In this document: positions 51,224 to 64,000 of the stretch, in pieces
Position numbering within the stretch: the first letter of the stretch is position 1
Layout: the number at the start of each line of letters is the position of its first letter
Assembly: GCA_003640385.1 (NCBI GenBank)
Contig: RCAB01000026.1
Coordinates: 186,001-250,000, forward strand
Source of the DNA: Setaria digitata
Lineage: Eukaryota; Nematoda; Chromadorea; Rhabditida; Setariidae
Direction of reading: 5' to 3'
Length of the DNA: 64,000 nt
The notes under the pieces: model-generated
What the model was told of the DNA's origin: nothing
Seen by the model: only the letters and a program-made list of their open reading frames with translations
Database searches by the model: none
Translations under genes and position numbers: made by a program

Positions 51224-54200
51224 TATTCCGTAATAGTAAAACTGCTACAAATAAATTATACTGTTTCTACTAATTATATTATCTGAAAACTGACGCTTTT
51301 CCACCGTTTTACGAAATTTATTTTGTTGCCTGATTTAATTTTCAAAAAACTATTCATTTAAGAAACTAAGCCTTTAGCTGTTGCTATTTCTGTAAAATTC
51401 TCTGAATCACTGCAAAAATTTGAAATCAGAACAATTTTTGTTATTAACCTCATTCAGAAATAAAATGACCAATTTTTTTTTTCAAATCTTTTTCAATGCT
51501 GACCAATAAAATTTAAATTTGAAAATTTCCAAATAAAGGTATCCTTAATTAATGCCTCACTGATAAGAGGCAGTGAAATTTTACAATTGAAAGAAGATGA
51601 TATTGGCTATTGAATCTCATAGAAAAATAGGACAGAGAATGGGATGAAAATCTATGAGATAAAAGTATAAAAGCATTTCAAATTCAACGTCTTTATAAGC
51701 CATTTTGCTGGCACAGCTGCTTCCTATTGTACAGCTTGGAATTTCGAATAATAATAATAATTCCTTCAATTGATTTCATCTTCTACAAACAATTCTCTCT
51801 ATTAAATTTCGAAACTAACTGTGGAAGTGAAACTTCATGCATGATCAAAATTATTAATCAATAATTGATTTTACCGGAAGTAATTCTTGCAGTCGATGAC
51901 TTTAACAGCAATAAGATAATTCTTTTCCTGAAAAAGTGCGAAAGTTTATTTCATTCGAAAAAAAAAAAAAAACTGAATTATACCGAATGAATTTAAGCAT
52001 TTGCTTTGATATTTTTAGGAATAAACCAAAATGAATGAAGACTAACACTACATTTTTATTTTTTCAGGAAAAGGAAAAGGGAAGGACAGCATTTCCCGGA
52101 GACAGGATATTCGAGAGACAGTCACACAATTCCTCAGATAATTGTCTTGAGTAGCTTTAACCCAGGAAGCAAGATTAACTGTGGATTTGCAACTCTGTAT
52201 AAAGTTGGGAAGTGAAATGGCCAGCAGAATAATTCAAATATTTGCATAATTTTTCACAGATGCACTTTATAACAAATTTTACTGTTTACTTTTATATGTA
52301 CTTATAAAGCCAAAACTGCTGAAATCGAATAGAAAAAAAAAAGCAATTGTAGTCCCAAACTTAATCTTGAAGTGTCCAAAATTTCAATTTTATCATTTCT
52401 AAAAAAATAAACTTCAGGAATTAAATATATTATAAATAAAATGAAACATATTATAAAATTATAAATGGTGTATGTTAACCTGTAACTTCTTAATAAATTT
52501 AGGAATGATTTAAAGCATCAATTTGGCCATCTGAAATTGTGTTATTTTACTTCATAAATAATAAAACAAATTAAAAAGTGATGGTAAAGCGTGAAATTCG
52601 AACTTTCTACATAAACTGCTTATTTCTCATAAATAATGCTTAAAATGCAATCTGAGACTTCCTCGTCTCATGCAGTAAATTATAAAGATAAAATAAAATT
52701 ATTATCATAGAATATATAAATAGCCATATAACGTATAGTGCTAGAAGTTATCGAAACTCTGCTCCGTCATCTATCGTAACTTAAGAATATTTTTTTAAAA
52801 TAACCACAATTTGGAACAGTAACAGTTATGCAACAGGTAAGACTTGTCAGTTCATCCAATCTCATTCAGCCTACTCCATTCCATCAAAAAATATTTGAGA
52901 ATAACTTTTCGAGTAAAAACATATTAGAATCTCCAAAAACATATGGACTGATATCACTATCCTTCTACATTCTTCGTTATACGTCTCTAAAATCAAAAAT
53001 AAAAAAAAAAAAACTGACAGAAGAGCAAACATTTATTTCAAAATCGCAGAGGCATCATCTCACATAACACCTTATTAAAATGCTGCTTTTATGGAAAACG
53101 CTGGAAGGGAGCATGGGAATAGCCTATCAAAATTACAATAAGCTTTCCCATCCATAAAACTGGCAAAAGATTTAAAAAATTTGCAGGGGAAAATGCTTTA
53201 AGAATGAAAGTGATGGAAATGTCTTCTCTCCTCTTCTTTTTTTGTATTTAAATTTAGGACAGAAAGGATGCACGAAATAGCACGAGAATTTATCCAATCC
53301 ATAATTGTGATCACAGAACAAACAAATAAATTTTAAAATCAGACGGGCTGCAGGGGAGATTTGGAACTAAATTTTGCATATGGAAGGGCAGACAAACATA
53401 TCAATACACTATACATATCATTTTATTTGTTACAAAATTGCATAACTATTCTTAAATAGAATAAACAGTTTGACCTAAAACAGAATATCCCTGATTGCTC
53501 ACTTTTGATTTCTCATTCCAATGACCCAAATTACGAAAACCTCGCCGTACTTCTTTCACTCTCACTTTGATTTAATTTATATTTTTGAAGTGGGCCGGAA
53601 AACTTTCGAAGTAATCCGCATTTAATATATTAGTCGAAAGTTCATGATGTCTATCACATATGAATCCTGCACTGGAATGAGTACAGATGGACTTTAACGA
53701 CTACAACCTCCTTCTTTTACCCAGTCTTCTGGTAGTTTTTTAAATAAATTGCTCATGAAAAAATGTATAACATCGTGCGATACGATTGCATAATCCTCTG
53801 GTTGTTAATAGATAAAAATCTAGCACACCACTATCCATCTGCACGCTTATGAATATTATGAATTAAGACATTTTAAGAATCTTAAAATTTATCACAAAGA
53901 CTGAAAAAGAACGACAATGATTAGAATTGAATAAAAGAATTAGAAACTTGGAAAAAGAAAACAAACTATTTAATTCACATAAATACATCGAGCGACGGAC
54001 CAGCAACAAACACGCAGAAATGCGATGAGAAAGACAGGTAAGATTATTCTGATTAATTCGATAAGATCAAAGCAAGCATAAGGCAAGTTTTAATTTTGCT
54101 TTGCATAAAACCAGCAAAATGGTTAGGCATGATTAAATCCTGGAGTTAGCTTTTCTTAAACAGATTTTCTTCGAATTTAACCATTTTCTCAAATGACAGA

Positions 54201-54321
54201 AAAAGATATAAAAAAACCCCATAAAAACATATTCAATACTTTTTCTATGGACTTATTTTAGAGGTATTACACAAAATAGATCAGCAATCTGAATTTATAA
54301 TAAACATCATTACCCCAAATA
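51224..54321. other. No supported gene
   Basis: AT-rich DNA between two minus-strand genes, so it probably holds the promoter of the membrane-protein gene and the 3' UTR of CDK8. A 79-codon plus frame at 52828-53067 has no protein-like features. Confidence 0.5.
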
Positions 54322-57300
54322 TTAATAACGCGGTTGCATTTGGGGCCACTGCTGCTGTTGCATCATATAAGGACCTTGTTGCGGCATCATTTCTTGACCA
54401 GGCTGCATAATTATACCACCTAAAATGTATAGGAATTCAAAACTGGAAGAAATGAGAGGTGGAATGAATAAAATCATGTAATGATGAGATTTAAATGGAA
54501 AGTGAATCTCTATCAAATTCTGACAGTCTAACGAGCTCAAGATATATCCATAAAGCAAGCAGCAATTTTTCAGCACTATTTTAAAAGCATTATGACGATT
54601 TCGACGAAATTTTTTTTGTATTTAGTTATCTAAACTAAACCTTACTGCCAAGTTTTGCTGTATAATCAAGTGATCTCAAACACATGAGTTTAAAAAAAAA
54701 AAAAAAAAAAAAAGGTGATAATCATGACAAAAAATAAATTGACCGCTTTGTATTACGCGTCCATTCTGGTCCACATATGACATCTGAGGACGCATCTGTT
54801 GCATGATTCCAGGTCCTTGCGGTCCTATTTGGTTTTGGGGACCACCCATAGGTCCAGGTCCGGTTATACCGCCTTGCTGCCCTAACATACTATTCCCGTT
54901 GCCCATCATCTGTTGACCGCTCATCATACCTTTATTGACAAGAACAATTTAAAATGACAAACATATCAATTCTGGACAAATAATGCAGCTCGTCGACAAT
55001 TCTCTTATTTGGAATATTTTCGAAGTTGCTTTCTGACCCGTCAAATTTGAGAAATAATTAAGCACCCTGTACAATCACCTGCCACAATGTTGAGGGTATT
55101 TATTAAAGAATGGTGAGAATGGTACAGTATTCCTACTTATGAAGGAATTTCAGCAGCACTTTGAAACACGTCCAAAATTTAATACTCAGACCTGGTTGTA
55201 CCATTTGTTGCTGATAGGAAGACTGCATGACTGATGACTGTGCCGACATTTGCACTGGCCGCTGAGGCATTTGTCCCTGTGTTGGGCCACTCATCTGCTG
55301 GTTCATACCCATTTGCTGTTGCTATAAGAATTTCTTTTTTTTTAAAGTATTTCATAAATAAATATTTTACAGACTTTGCAAACTGCAAGTTTTCTAGTCT
55401 GTTTGATGATGTCAGCAAATACCAGGAAAAAAAATAGAGAACTTTAAATAGACGATACTTTAATTTTGGAAGAGGATTTTATACAAAGATTTTAGCGCTC
55501 ATGACAAATCTAATAAATTAGAACTTTATTCACTGAGTAGAACCATAATCTCTGGTACTAAAAATTTTTGTAAGAGGTGATAGTAACCGTTTTGATTAAT
55601 GGGAAAACTTTCATCTCAACAAATTTTAAATCCGAACTTAATTTGAAGATCACTTCAAAAAGTTTCTACTGCCTACATATCATAGTTCATCACAACTGAT
55701 CATATTTTATGCCCGAATTTAATAAAGAGTTAAAACAAGAAGAATTCACCTGATACATATTCGGACCCTGATTCATAACCTGATGCTGCTGATGTCCATA
55801 GGGAATCTGCTGCATACCACTGTTTATATGCTGTGACTGCATCATTTGCTGCTGACTATGTTGCTCAAATGGCATTCCCCCTTTGTTAGTGATTGCTGGT
55901 CCAGAACCAACTGGTGGATAATCCTGCGCACCGCTTGTAGCAAACAATCCACTTGTAGGAGCATTCATTATTGATTCCATCTATAAACGCTTTTTCTGAA
56001 CCTCAAGTCAATTTTCAAAATATGAGTAAAAAATTTAATCCTAATTTCTAAACTGAAATAGGGAAAATCAAAAACCTGCTGTGTGGCTGGCATTTGAGGT
56101 CCCTGTTGCATGCGCATTTTCTTTGCAGCGGGCTCCATTACTGATTGTTGAGGGTGCATTCCAATGGGCTAGAAAATAACTCATTAAAAAGCTAATCTTT
56201 AAAAGGTGCATATAGTGGCTTTCCATCCTTTCATATCCGTACCTCCTCATGAACAGCAAATCAGTAATTCATGTCTCAAATATTACTTTTCTCAGTGCAT
56301 TAAGTAAAAGGTGAATAACTTAAGAGGGGCAACATTGACTAGAACCTTTCTACGGAAAGCTTTAATAACAGCCGCTCCGGATACAAATATGTAATATCCT
56401 GATACAAGAAATGAAATTCAGCATTTCAAATTACATGCATACAATAGTGTAGGGAATTGCAATAGAGTGCTGATATGTTGTTAAGGTTCTCAATTATTCG
56501 AAAGTTTCTGTAAATCAACCACAGAGAAGAACAAAGACCTGCTGCTGACTTTGCTGTGGAGGCTGAACTTGTTGTGGTTTCGATGCCGAAGCACTTTTAT
56601 CATCGTTTTCATCAGAAAGAAATTCACGCTTCGGATATGGGATATCACAACCACTAAAAACATCTGCAGTTGGACGTGGATCTTCCTATAAAGAACAGAG
56701 AGATTAATGACAAATAACCATAACTGAACTGAAGGTGCGAGTAATAAAATAAAATAATATGGACATTGATTTGGATTTGACATTTTGATGAGTAGTAGTT
56801 ACGTACAAAGTGACATAACGTGTTAAGCTTAATGTAGGTACTTTAAAGTATGGATCATCCATGGCATCTTGTGCAGTAACGCGCTTGATTGGATCCATTG
56901 TAAGCAAGCGTTGTAATAACGAAAATGATCGAGTATCGGCCTTAATTTTGTGTTTATCCATATATCTTTGCAGGGTGCAATTGGCATAACTGGAATAAGA
57001 ATTCATAGATAGAGTTTCTTTCAAATTACGAAGTTACAAAATTAATCCAATGCAGGGAGAAATGGGTTCTAAAGTATTCTCTTACTTCGCTCTTTTGAAA
57101 TCCTGAGTTAGCTTTTGATATTCTGGCATTTTTTTCAAATCCTGCCAATCGGATTCAGATGGATAACCCATGACAGTAAATATCCGATTTAGTTGGTCCT
57201 GATGGTAAGGACTGGAAGCTTTAATATCTTCTTCACGACAAAAAAAAACAGGCTCCGAGGTGAGAAGCTCCGCGAAGATACAACCGATAGCCCAAATGTC

Positions 57301-58669
57301 AATAGCCTACAATAACGCAGCCTTAAGCAACATAAGAACATTCTTTTCAATAAATAAAGTAATTTGAAAAAATTTCAGAGCGGACTGCAAAACTTTTGAA
57401 ATTCAAATCAAAAACAGACAAGTCGGTACAGAAGTGATCACGCAGCTACAAGTACCTTCGTATAATGCTTTGCACCGAGCAGTAGTTCCGGCGCTCTGTA
57501 CCAGAATGTTACCACGACCGGATCAAGTTCTGCTAATGGTTTCAACGGATTATGAAATATCCTTGCAAAACCCATATCACCAATTTTTACTCTGAAGATT
57601 GTTTAAAATTCACATTGCATCAAGACAAAGCACTGAAAATATTTCAAAAAATAAAACTCTAGAATAATCATTTGGTACAAAAGATGTCTGCACAAACACA
57701 CCTTCCACGTTCCACACCAGGACCTTCACCCATTACTAGGATATTTGCAGGTTTGAGATCTCTGTGCAGAATCCAATTTGAATGTAAATAATGTATTCCA
57801 TCCAATATTTGGTATAAAAGACTTTTTACCATTCCCTGAAAAGATTCATACTTGATAAAAAGCAAAAAGCGACTTGAAGGAGGAATGCTTTATTTCCAAT
57901 ATCATCAAACATATATATATATATATCCTATTCCTACATGTTATCAAGCACTTGGTAATTTATAATTTACTTTGGGGACAAGTACTGGTTGTTTTTTCTG
58001 CTTTGCAGCTCGATGAAATTTGATGATATGCCATAAATCGTGTTCTGCATAATCAAACAGTAACCATACTTTTCGATCCGTCGTCAGAAACACTCGTTGT
58101 AATTTGATCAAATTCGGGTGTCTGCATAATAGTCATACATGAAAACAGTTTTCTTGTTCAATGGGCAAATAGTGTTTCAGTACTAAACACTAACTTAAGT
58201 TCTCTCAGTAGTGCTATTTCTCGACATGCCGACATCGAAAAACCTTGTCCTTCAATAAGTTTTAAAGCAAACTCCTTGGCTCCATTTTCTGGGATTTGTT
58301 CCGGATGCCTCGGCTGCGCCTTGTATACATGCCCATAAGTTCCTCTCCCGACCTAAAACTTCATTTATCATGTTAAGAAACGCTAACTGCAATAAAGATT
58401 TCAATAATTTGGCGACCCCTGAAGCCCAAAACAAGTAGAAATTCCCCAAAACAAACTTCCTTTTCTAAAAACGGATGATTAAATCATGGAATAAATTCTG
58501 CTGAGAAATTCGCAAGTTCCATTCTTACTTGCAAGTAATAAGCATCCCAGCGTTCCGCTAGCCAAACGAAATAAAACAAAACAATTACCTTAAAGCCTTC
58601 AAAAGAATAAAGATCTTCGACACGTTCTCGCGTTTTTATAAGCTCCTCTTTAAACTGATAATCAATCAT
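54322..58669 (-). CDS. cdk-8: Cyclin-dependent kinase 8 (Mediator kinase module)
   Basis: CDK8 pairs with cyclin C in the Mediator kinase module and phosphorylates transcription factors and RNA polymerase II. Exons: 58669-58589, 58352-58195, 58121-57971, 57835-57702, 57591-57456, 57306-57086, 56989-56842, 56685-56539, 56168-56076, 55980-55750, 55321-55192, 54929-54744, 54419-54322. All join in phase to about 637 residues. Diagnostic features: start MIDYQFK with [19 protein letters not shown] loop, [14 protein letters not shown] (cyclin C-binding helix), [41 protein letters not shown] (DMG is normal for CDK8), [20 protein letters not shown] and [10 protein letters not shown]. The C-terminal third is Gln/Met/Gly/Pro-rich low complexity, as in other CDK8 proteins but Met-rich. 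Start chosen because it aligns with the family N-terminus; an in-frame GTG lies further upstream. Confidence 0.97.
57911..57926. repeat. (AT)n tract
   Basis: Eight AT units within a CDK8 intron. Confidence 0.9.
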
Positions 58670-59292
58670 TGCGACTTTCACATCCTCATATTCCACACAA
58701 CCATAGCACTTCTTTGAAGTTCAAAATACCGGAAGGAAATGAGAATCAAGAAAATGCCTCGAACCACAATTTCTACTTCAACACATACCAATGCAATCTT
58801 CGCTTCGTAATTAACTGAAATCCAAACTGAATTCTATGTAGTGAGAATGTGGATAGGATGTAAATACCCGAACACTTGTTGTCTGGCAACCTAACATTAA
58901 AGCTCTCCTTTTTCCCAATTGAAATATTAAAGTCAAGGATTACTTTTCCAATCTGACAAATTGTAACTTAAAGCACCTATATTAAATTTTTACTTGATAT
59001 TCCTTATAGGAATCAAGCATTTTGAAATTTAAAGTCTTAAAATGGACTCTATCCGCATATAAGCCTACTTTTATTCCGAACTCTACTGGAATCATTAAAT
59101 TTCACTTCATTCAAACTATTCAATAAAGCACAAAAAATAAATCAAATATATTATCAGGAACTGAAAAACCCGATATTTTTAACAAAGAAATTTGAAAACA
59201 ATATATAGTTTTATTTTTTTCAAAAGAAAAAGAGCTTTTTAAGAACATTTTTACCAAAACGTCATGACAAATATAAAGCACATAATTTTCAG
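58670..59292. other. 624-bp spacer between WDR70 and CDK8
   Basis: Both flanking genes run on the minus strand. The spacer holds the 3' UTR of WDR70 and the 5' region of CDK8. No clear spliced-leader acceptor precedes the CDK8 start, although CTTCAAAG lies about 30 bases upstream. Confidence 0.5.
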
Positions 59293-62200
59293 CTACTTCT
59301 TCGAGATCTTATACAGCGGCTCTAGCTCTGCATCAGCTTCTTCGTCTTCCTCTGGTGCAGTTGTTTTTTCTTGAAAAATTGTAACTGGCTGATTTTTAAG
59401 ATATGCCTTCGTGACATAATATGGATTTTTTTCTGCCTGTAATGATAAGAAAGCTATTAATACGTGTCCACTTTCCAGAAATTGTTTTCATTTTTGTTAG
59501 CAATTGTTTTTAAATAAAAGCCTTAGTGAACATCAGGAAGGTAGGAGCCAAAAAATATAATAAAGAGAACGTAATTTTATATATATAAGCACTAAAAATA
59601 TACTGAACAACAAATAGCAAACCTCTTCAGCATGACGTAAAATAGAAGCGCGCACATCAGTGTCCGCCAGGAAATCGCGATTCCTTTTTGTACCTACTTG
59701 TTTAGCGATATATGAATGTAATGTTCCACCAGAAGCTGCTACTCGACCACCGGAACCTAAAAACAAAATTTGAGAAGTAGAAGTCCTCCACTAATTGACT
59801 ATGGCTAAAAAAGTCATTAGTTTATATATTAAAAAACAAAAAAGATAGTTTAGTAACGAACTATTAGAATGAAAAACTAAACAACCCCGTCCACTTAGCA
59901 ACAACTCAACTAACTTGGTCCACTCATTGGCATATCAGCAGGCTTTCGAAAATCGGGGCGTAACTTGTTATCCATCATGCGTAAATACTTCTTCAGCCGC
60001 CAAGTTGTAACCTCTTTCTCTTCACCTTCCTCCCCTCTCGGTTGAAACATTTCCAAGGTTAGTGCTGAAAATTTCAATTAGCTTATGATTAGTTATTTTG
60101 TCGCAACTTATTCATAAAAAAAAAAGAAACATACGTGACAGCACTAATTCCTCGCGGATTACTTCTTGCTGACGAGTCCTTCTCAGTGGCCTTGAAACAC
60201 AAAGTAGGGCACCTCTTAAACTGTTTATGGGATCATAATATAATCGAAGTGAACCATCACTCAAGCCAACAAGGATCTGGTTGATTTTAGGATGCCAAGA
60301 AATCCTTACACAACTCTGAAAACTAGGGATTTTCAATGTTATAGCAACAAGATTGACTTTACATTCCGCACTGATAAAAAAACTAACTAATTTAGAGTAC
60401 TTGATCTGATAAACAAGATCAAAGGATGTCGAATCAAAGAAAGCAAGTGTCCCCTCCGATTCACTTTCATCATCAAAAGAAGTGCCTGTATATACCATTT
60501 CACCGTGAGGAGAAAAACCACAGTCTGTGCTGCAAAAAATTTCGTATAACAACGTCATATTAGTACTTTTATTTGAAAATCAAACTAAAACAACATTAAC
60601 TTGTAGCTGCATTGTACAATTATTTCATAAATTATTGAAGTGTTCTAGTATAACAAGAATGTAGTCAAATAATCGGAAAAGAATTCTTCAAAATACCTTA
60701 TAAATTCATTTTTTAAATTCTCCACCACATGGCAAGGTTTTTTAAATGTTTCGAGTTTCCATAATTTTAACGTGCCATCAACTGCAAAACATTTCTTTAT
60801 TTTAGAATATTCCAGAAAGAATCATTTTTTAAACATTAGTTGCAAAAACAACTGCGAATATTTTACGTGATCTCGAAAGGATTTGTTTGCTATCTCGGGA
60901 GAACTGCAGTGAGGTGACGGGCGCAGTATGAGCAGTTCTGTTTAAATATGCCGTATTAACCTGCAAATAACAATTTAAAATGACTAAGAACACAGCTACC
61001 AATATATTTCATCTAAGCTTAAAAAGTGAGTCAAACTTTTAAATCAGTGTTCTGTTTTTTATTTCTTTTTTTTTGAACTTTTAAAGCTGACATAAAGGTT
61101 TCCATGTTTCCATATTTGTATGGATCCATCATTACATCCAGCTGCAACATACTTGCCGTCTCGAGAATAACAACACGTCGTCGGTATAGCTCTTTTCCCA
61201 ATAGCATTTTTCGTTTTAATTACTTTACGCTGCTTATTAATACAGTGCGTAATTTCTTTATAATCATCTGTAGACCAAATCCTTAATGTTCTGCAAAAAA
61301 AAACCTTATGCTCTCACTCGTAAATTCATGCAAGCAACTTCAAAACACCCCGAATTTAACCAGAACAATCGGACGTAATAAGATCAATTAAGGATAAAGG
61401 GATAAATACCTAGCTGTACCTGATCTATTTTGACCAATATAAGTACCTAACACTTGTCAAAAAATTTCTAGTATTATTTATGACTGACTTTTATAACTAA
61501 GTTAGTATACAATATTTCTCCCAACTTTCCCTAAACACTTGATATTTATATGAATTTTCCGGAAGAGTTTTAGAATATAAAATCTGGTGTAAACAAAAGA
61601 ATAATATTTTAAACTCCTTTTTCCTTAACTTTCATGGCTTCCCACTCAAAAAAGGAGGAATTAAGCAACCATGAACACAATATGATTAAAATTTGGAAAA
61701 AAAAATGAAAGTAATAAGGACAAAGAATTACATAGATTACTTCTGCTTTTAATGAGAAAAACTTACCCATCATCAGCGCAAGATAAAAATTCTGTTTTAA
61801 CAACTGGATGCCAGCAACAGGCATTGACAGACCCTGTATGGCCTTTGGTATTAGACAAATCAACCAAGTACTGATCACCTATAGAACTTATCATTATAGA
61901 CACCAATAGAAGCTCTTAAAAATAATTTAATCATTCAGAAGTGCTTTAAAGAAGTCTATTTTAACCTACCACGGACAGTTTCTGCCCATTGTTTACCGTG
62001 TCGATCAAGGATACGAATTTGTGCATGGCCGCTAGCAACTAACAACCGTTCACCGTTCGAGCTAAAGGCTAATCCGTTGATGACGTAACTGAAAATATAG
62101 TGAAACTTAAAAAAAGAAAAAGTTAAATTCCAAAATTAAACACGGAATGAAGCAAAAAGGAGAAAAACAAATATAAAGTAGAATTGTAAAAAAGAGATGC

Positions 62201-63857
62201 CCTAAGGAAAATAAAATCAACCTTTCGCACGGTACAAGTTCACGTGAAGACCTCATGCTCAAATCCATTTTTTGAAATTCAAATAAATTCAGGATATAAT
62301 CATAACCACCGCTAGCAAATTTCGTGCCTTGCTGATCGAAAGCTAATGCTGAGACCTATAATGTTTTCCTAAAGTAAGAGAAGCGTGACAATAAATTGTT
62401 ACTCAGTTATCCCTAAATAGAATAGTATAACCAACCAGAAAATAACACTGGTAAAAAAAAGAACTGACCGGCTTCTTTCCATGGCGTAACTGTGCTTCTG
62501 AAGCAGCCGGTATTAAATCGACGACAGGAATCTGAAACAAAGGAAAACAAAGACAACAATAACTGTAAAAGAATTAGAAAGAAAGCATGTCAAAAGTATA
62601 AAACTTCGAGCTTACTCTATCACCCAAATCGTCGAATTCATCATCCTCTGATTTTTCTTCCGCAAACATTTTTGAATCTGGTACAAAACCTTCAGGTATA
62701 GGAACAGCAAATTCGTCACAATCATTATCATTTTCTGAATACTCTTTATGAAAAAATAATGAACTGTTTACTGAACTAAAAAAATACACGGGTCAATAAC
62801 CAGACATATAAAATACTACTAAGAACAATAGTTTAAAATATATTTTGTGACCCGAGACAAAATTTATAAGTGCTCTTGAACAAATTTGTTTTATATAGCT
62901 TTTTCCCTTTTATTTTTGAATAAACAATACCTTTGAACGATGTTTCGGCTAGTTTTGCTGACAGTGAAGAGCCAACTGATTCGTCAGAAGTCTGGAAGTA
63001 GTTTTAACAAAAATATAAAAACACTAATATCAACGACTTAAAAAACGGTTGGAGCCTTGACTTGAAACGAATATTGTTAACTGAATGAAAAGATAGAAAA
63101 GCAACATGTAAAGAAACACAACCATAATTAAGTTACGACAATTTTCAATCATTACTCGGCACTAGAGTAGAAAAAGAGGAAGTTTGTTACTTAATTATAT
63201 CATCATTAAGAAAATTTGTCAGTATTATTTCAAGAAATCTGAAATTCTTCAGTAGCTATAGCATGGTTTGAGGATAAAAGTCCCTCTATATCCTATCTAT
63301 TCGCTTACCATTTCGACATAATCTGTACATAATAACCATACAGTTCAAGTCACTCTTTCTCGAAACCGTACGAATAAATGAGACAAAAAAAACAAACGTA
63401 GTGAGGTCTTGCGCTTGATTCGGACTGCTCTCTATAGAAATGTTCGGAACTGTTTGCTGTTTCTTCAGCGCTTTCTTTACCAGCAGTAGACGTTTCAGCT
63501 GCTCGCATGAGCGCACCTTCCCTAGCTTCCTTGAACATTGTCTCGAGATCGAACTGCCGTGCTTTCTTCGTGGCACTTTTTTGTTGTCGAGTTTCAGTTT
63601 CTTCATTGCTCTTCGTAATTTCGTCTTCACTTTCTGCAAAGAAATACCACGTAATTTAAATCACATTCACACAAATTGATAGAAGGTTTTACTTCTGTCT
63701 AGTAAGGAAGTTTCCCTCTCTAGAGCTAGTAAAGATTATTGCAGAGAAGTAGGAAGTAACTATTCCAGCAGAATGTTGCGCGACCATGCGAAAATAGATA
63801 GAACTTACCCTTTTCTTCCTTTTGCTCATACATTTCCGCGCCATCATCAACAGACAT
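59293..63857 (-). CDS. WDR70: WD-repeat protein 70 (gastrulation-defective GAD-1 family)
   Basis: A nuclear WD40 protein; the C. elegans member GAD-1 is needed for gastrulation, and the human one is linked to chromatin ubiquitination after DNA damage. About 17 exons run from [16 protein letters not shown] (start 63857) to PLYKISKK (TAG at 59293). The N-terminus has [12 protein letters not shown] (near 63530) and an acidic segment with [14 protein letters not shown]. The WD region spans about 62530-60130, with [79 protein letters not shown] and [17 protein letters not shown]. The C-terminus [16 protein letters not shown] and [21 protein letters not shown] matches the family closely. Intron boundaries were not all fixed. 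A further noncoding or coding exon may lie right of 63857, since TTTGCAG precedes the start by about 18 bases. Confidence 0.95.
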
Positions 63858-64000
63858 GTAAGAAATGAGCCTGCAAAGTATTCATTCAAAAATCTGAACT
63901 TACATAACACTCATTTGCTAACGATTTAGATCTAGACCACATAAGGAATATTGTGTGATTCACGTACAGACGATACGTTCTTACTCTTCAAGTAGTAGTT
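63858..64000 (-). other. 5' flank of WDR70
   Basis: Contains a TTTGCAG acceptor at about 63873-63879 (minus strand), which could serve trans-splicing or an upstream exon. Nothing else is recognisable before the window edge. Confidence 0.4.

Noticed and set aside
52828..53067. 79-codon plus ORF with Ser/Lys bias
   Set aside because: No domain, no partner exons, and it contains a poly-A-encoded Lys run.

Overview
The window is nuclear DNA of a nematode, most likely a clade III, filaria-like worm. I infer this from the AT-rich sequence, small exons with TTTCAG-type acceptors, candidate spliced-leader acceptors a few bases before several start codons, and gene families (WDR70/GAD-1, CDK8, a TSSK-like kinase, small secreted Gly/Tyr-rich proteins). 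The species cannot be fixed from the sequence. It is a draft assembly: eight single N's each sit between two near-identical copies of the flanking sequence.

Layout. At 72-5803 (-) lies the N-terminal half of an aspartyl/asparaginyl beta-hydroxylase (ASPH-like): membrane anchor, long acidic linker and the start of the TPR region. Its catalytic end is off the left edge. From 5804 to 15405 I find no supportable gene, only simple repeats and assembly duplications. At 15406-17939 (-) is UQCC1/Cbp3, a complex III assembly chaperone. A confusing stretch with open frames on both strands follows (18.2-19.4 kb). At 19685-23162 (-) is a complete rhodopsin-like orphan GPCR with a GC-AG intron. From 23.2 to 31.5 kb is an 8.3-kb spacer between this GPCR and a divergently transcribed kinase gene.

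At 31484-38147 (+) lies the most unusual gene: a complete SH3-SH2-tyrosine-kinase gene of Src architecture with an N-myristoylation-type start. Its phosphotyrosine-binding Arg, glycine loop, HRD Arg and DFG Phe and Gly are all changed. At 39605-42256 (-) is a TSSK-like Ser/Thr kinase with a second GC-AG intron. An RWD-like open frame ends one base before its ATG. At 45-47.3 kb (+) is a pair of secreted Gly/Tyr-rich protein genes, one intact and one apparently decaying, with a 49-bp near-perfect palindrome between them. At 49692-51223 (-) is a small multi-span membrane protein of unknown family. At 54322-58669 (-) is CDK8 of the Mediator kinase module, and at 59293-63857 (-) WDR70/GAD-1, in the same direction and 624 bp upstream of CDK8.

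Apart from a possible WDR70-CDK8 polycistron, the genes look like independent neighbours. Gene models were built by hand from splice signals, reading phase and family similarity. Where every exon joins in phase I rate the model highly, but first exons and UTRs are less certain.
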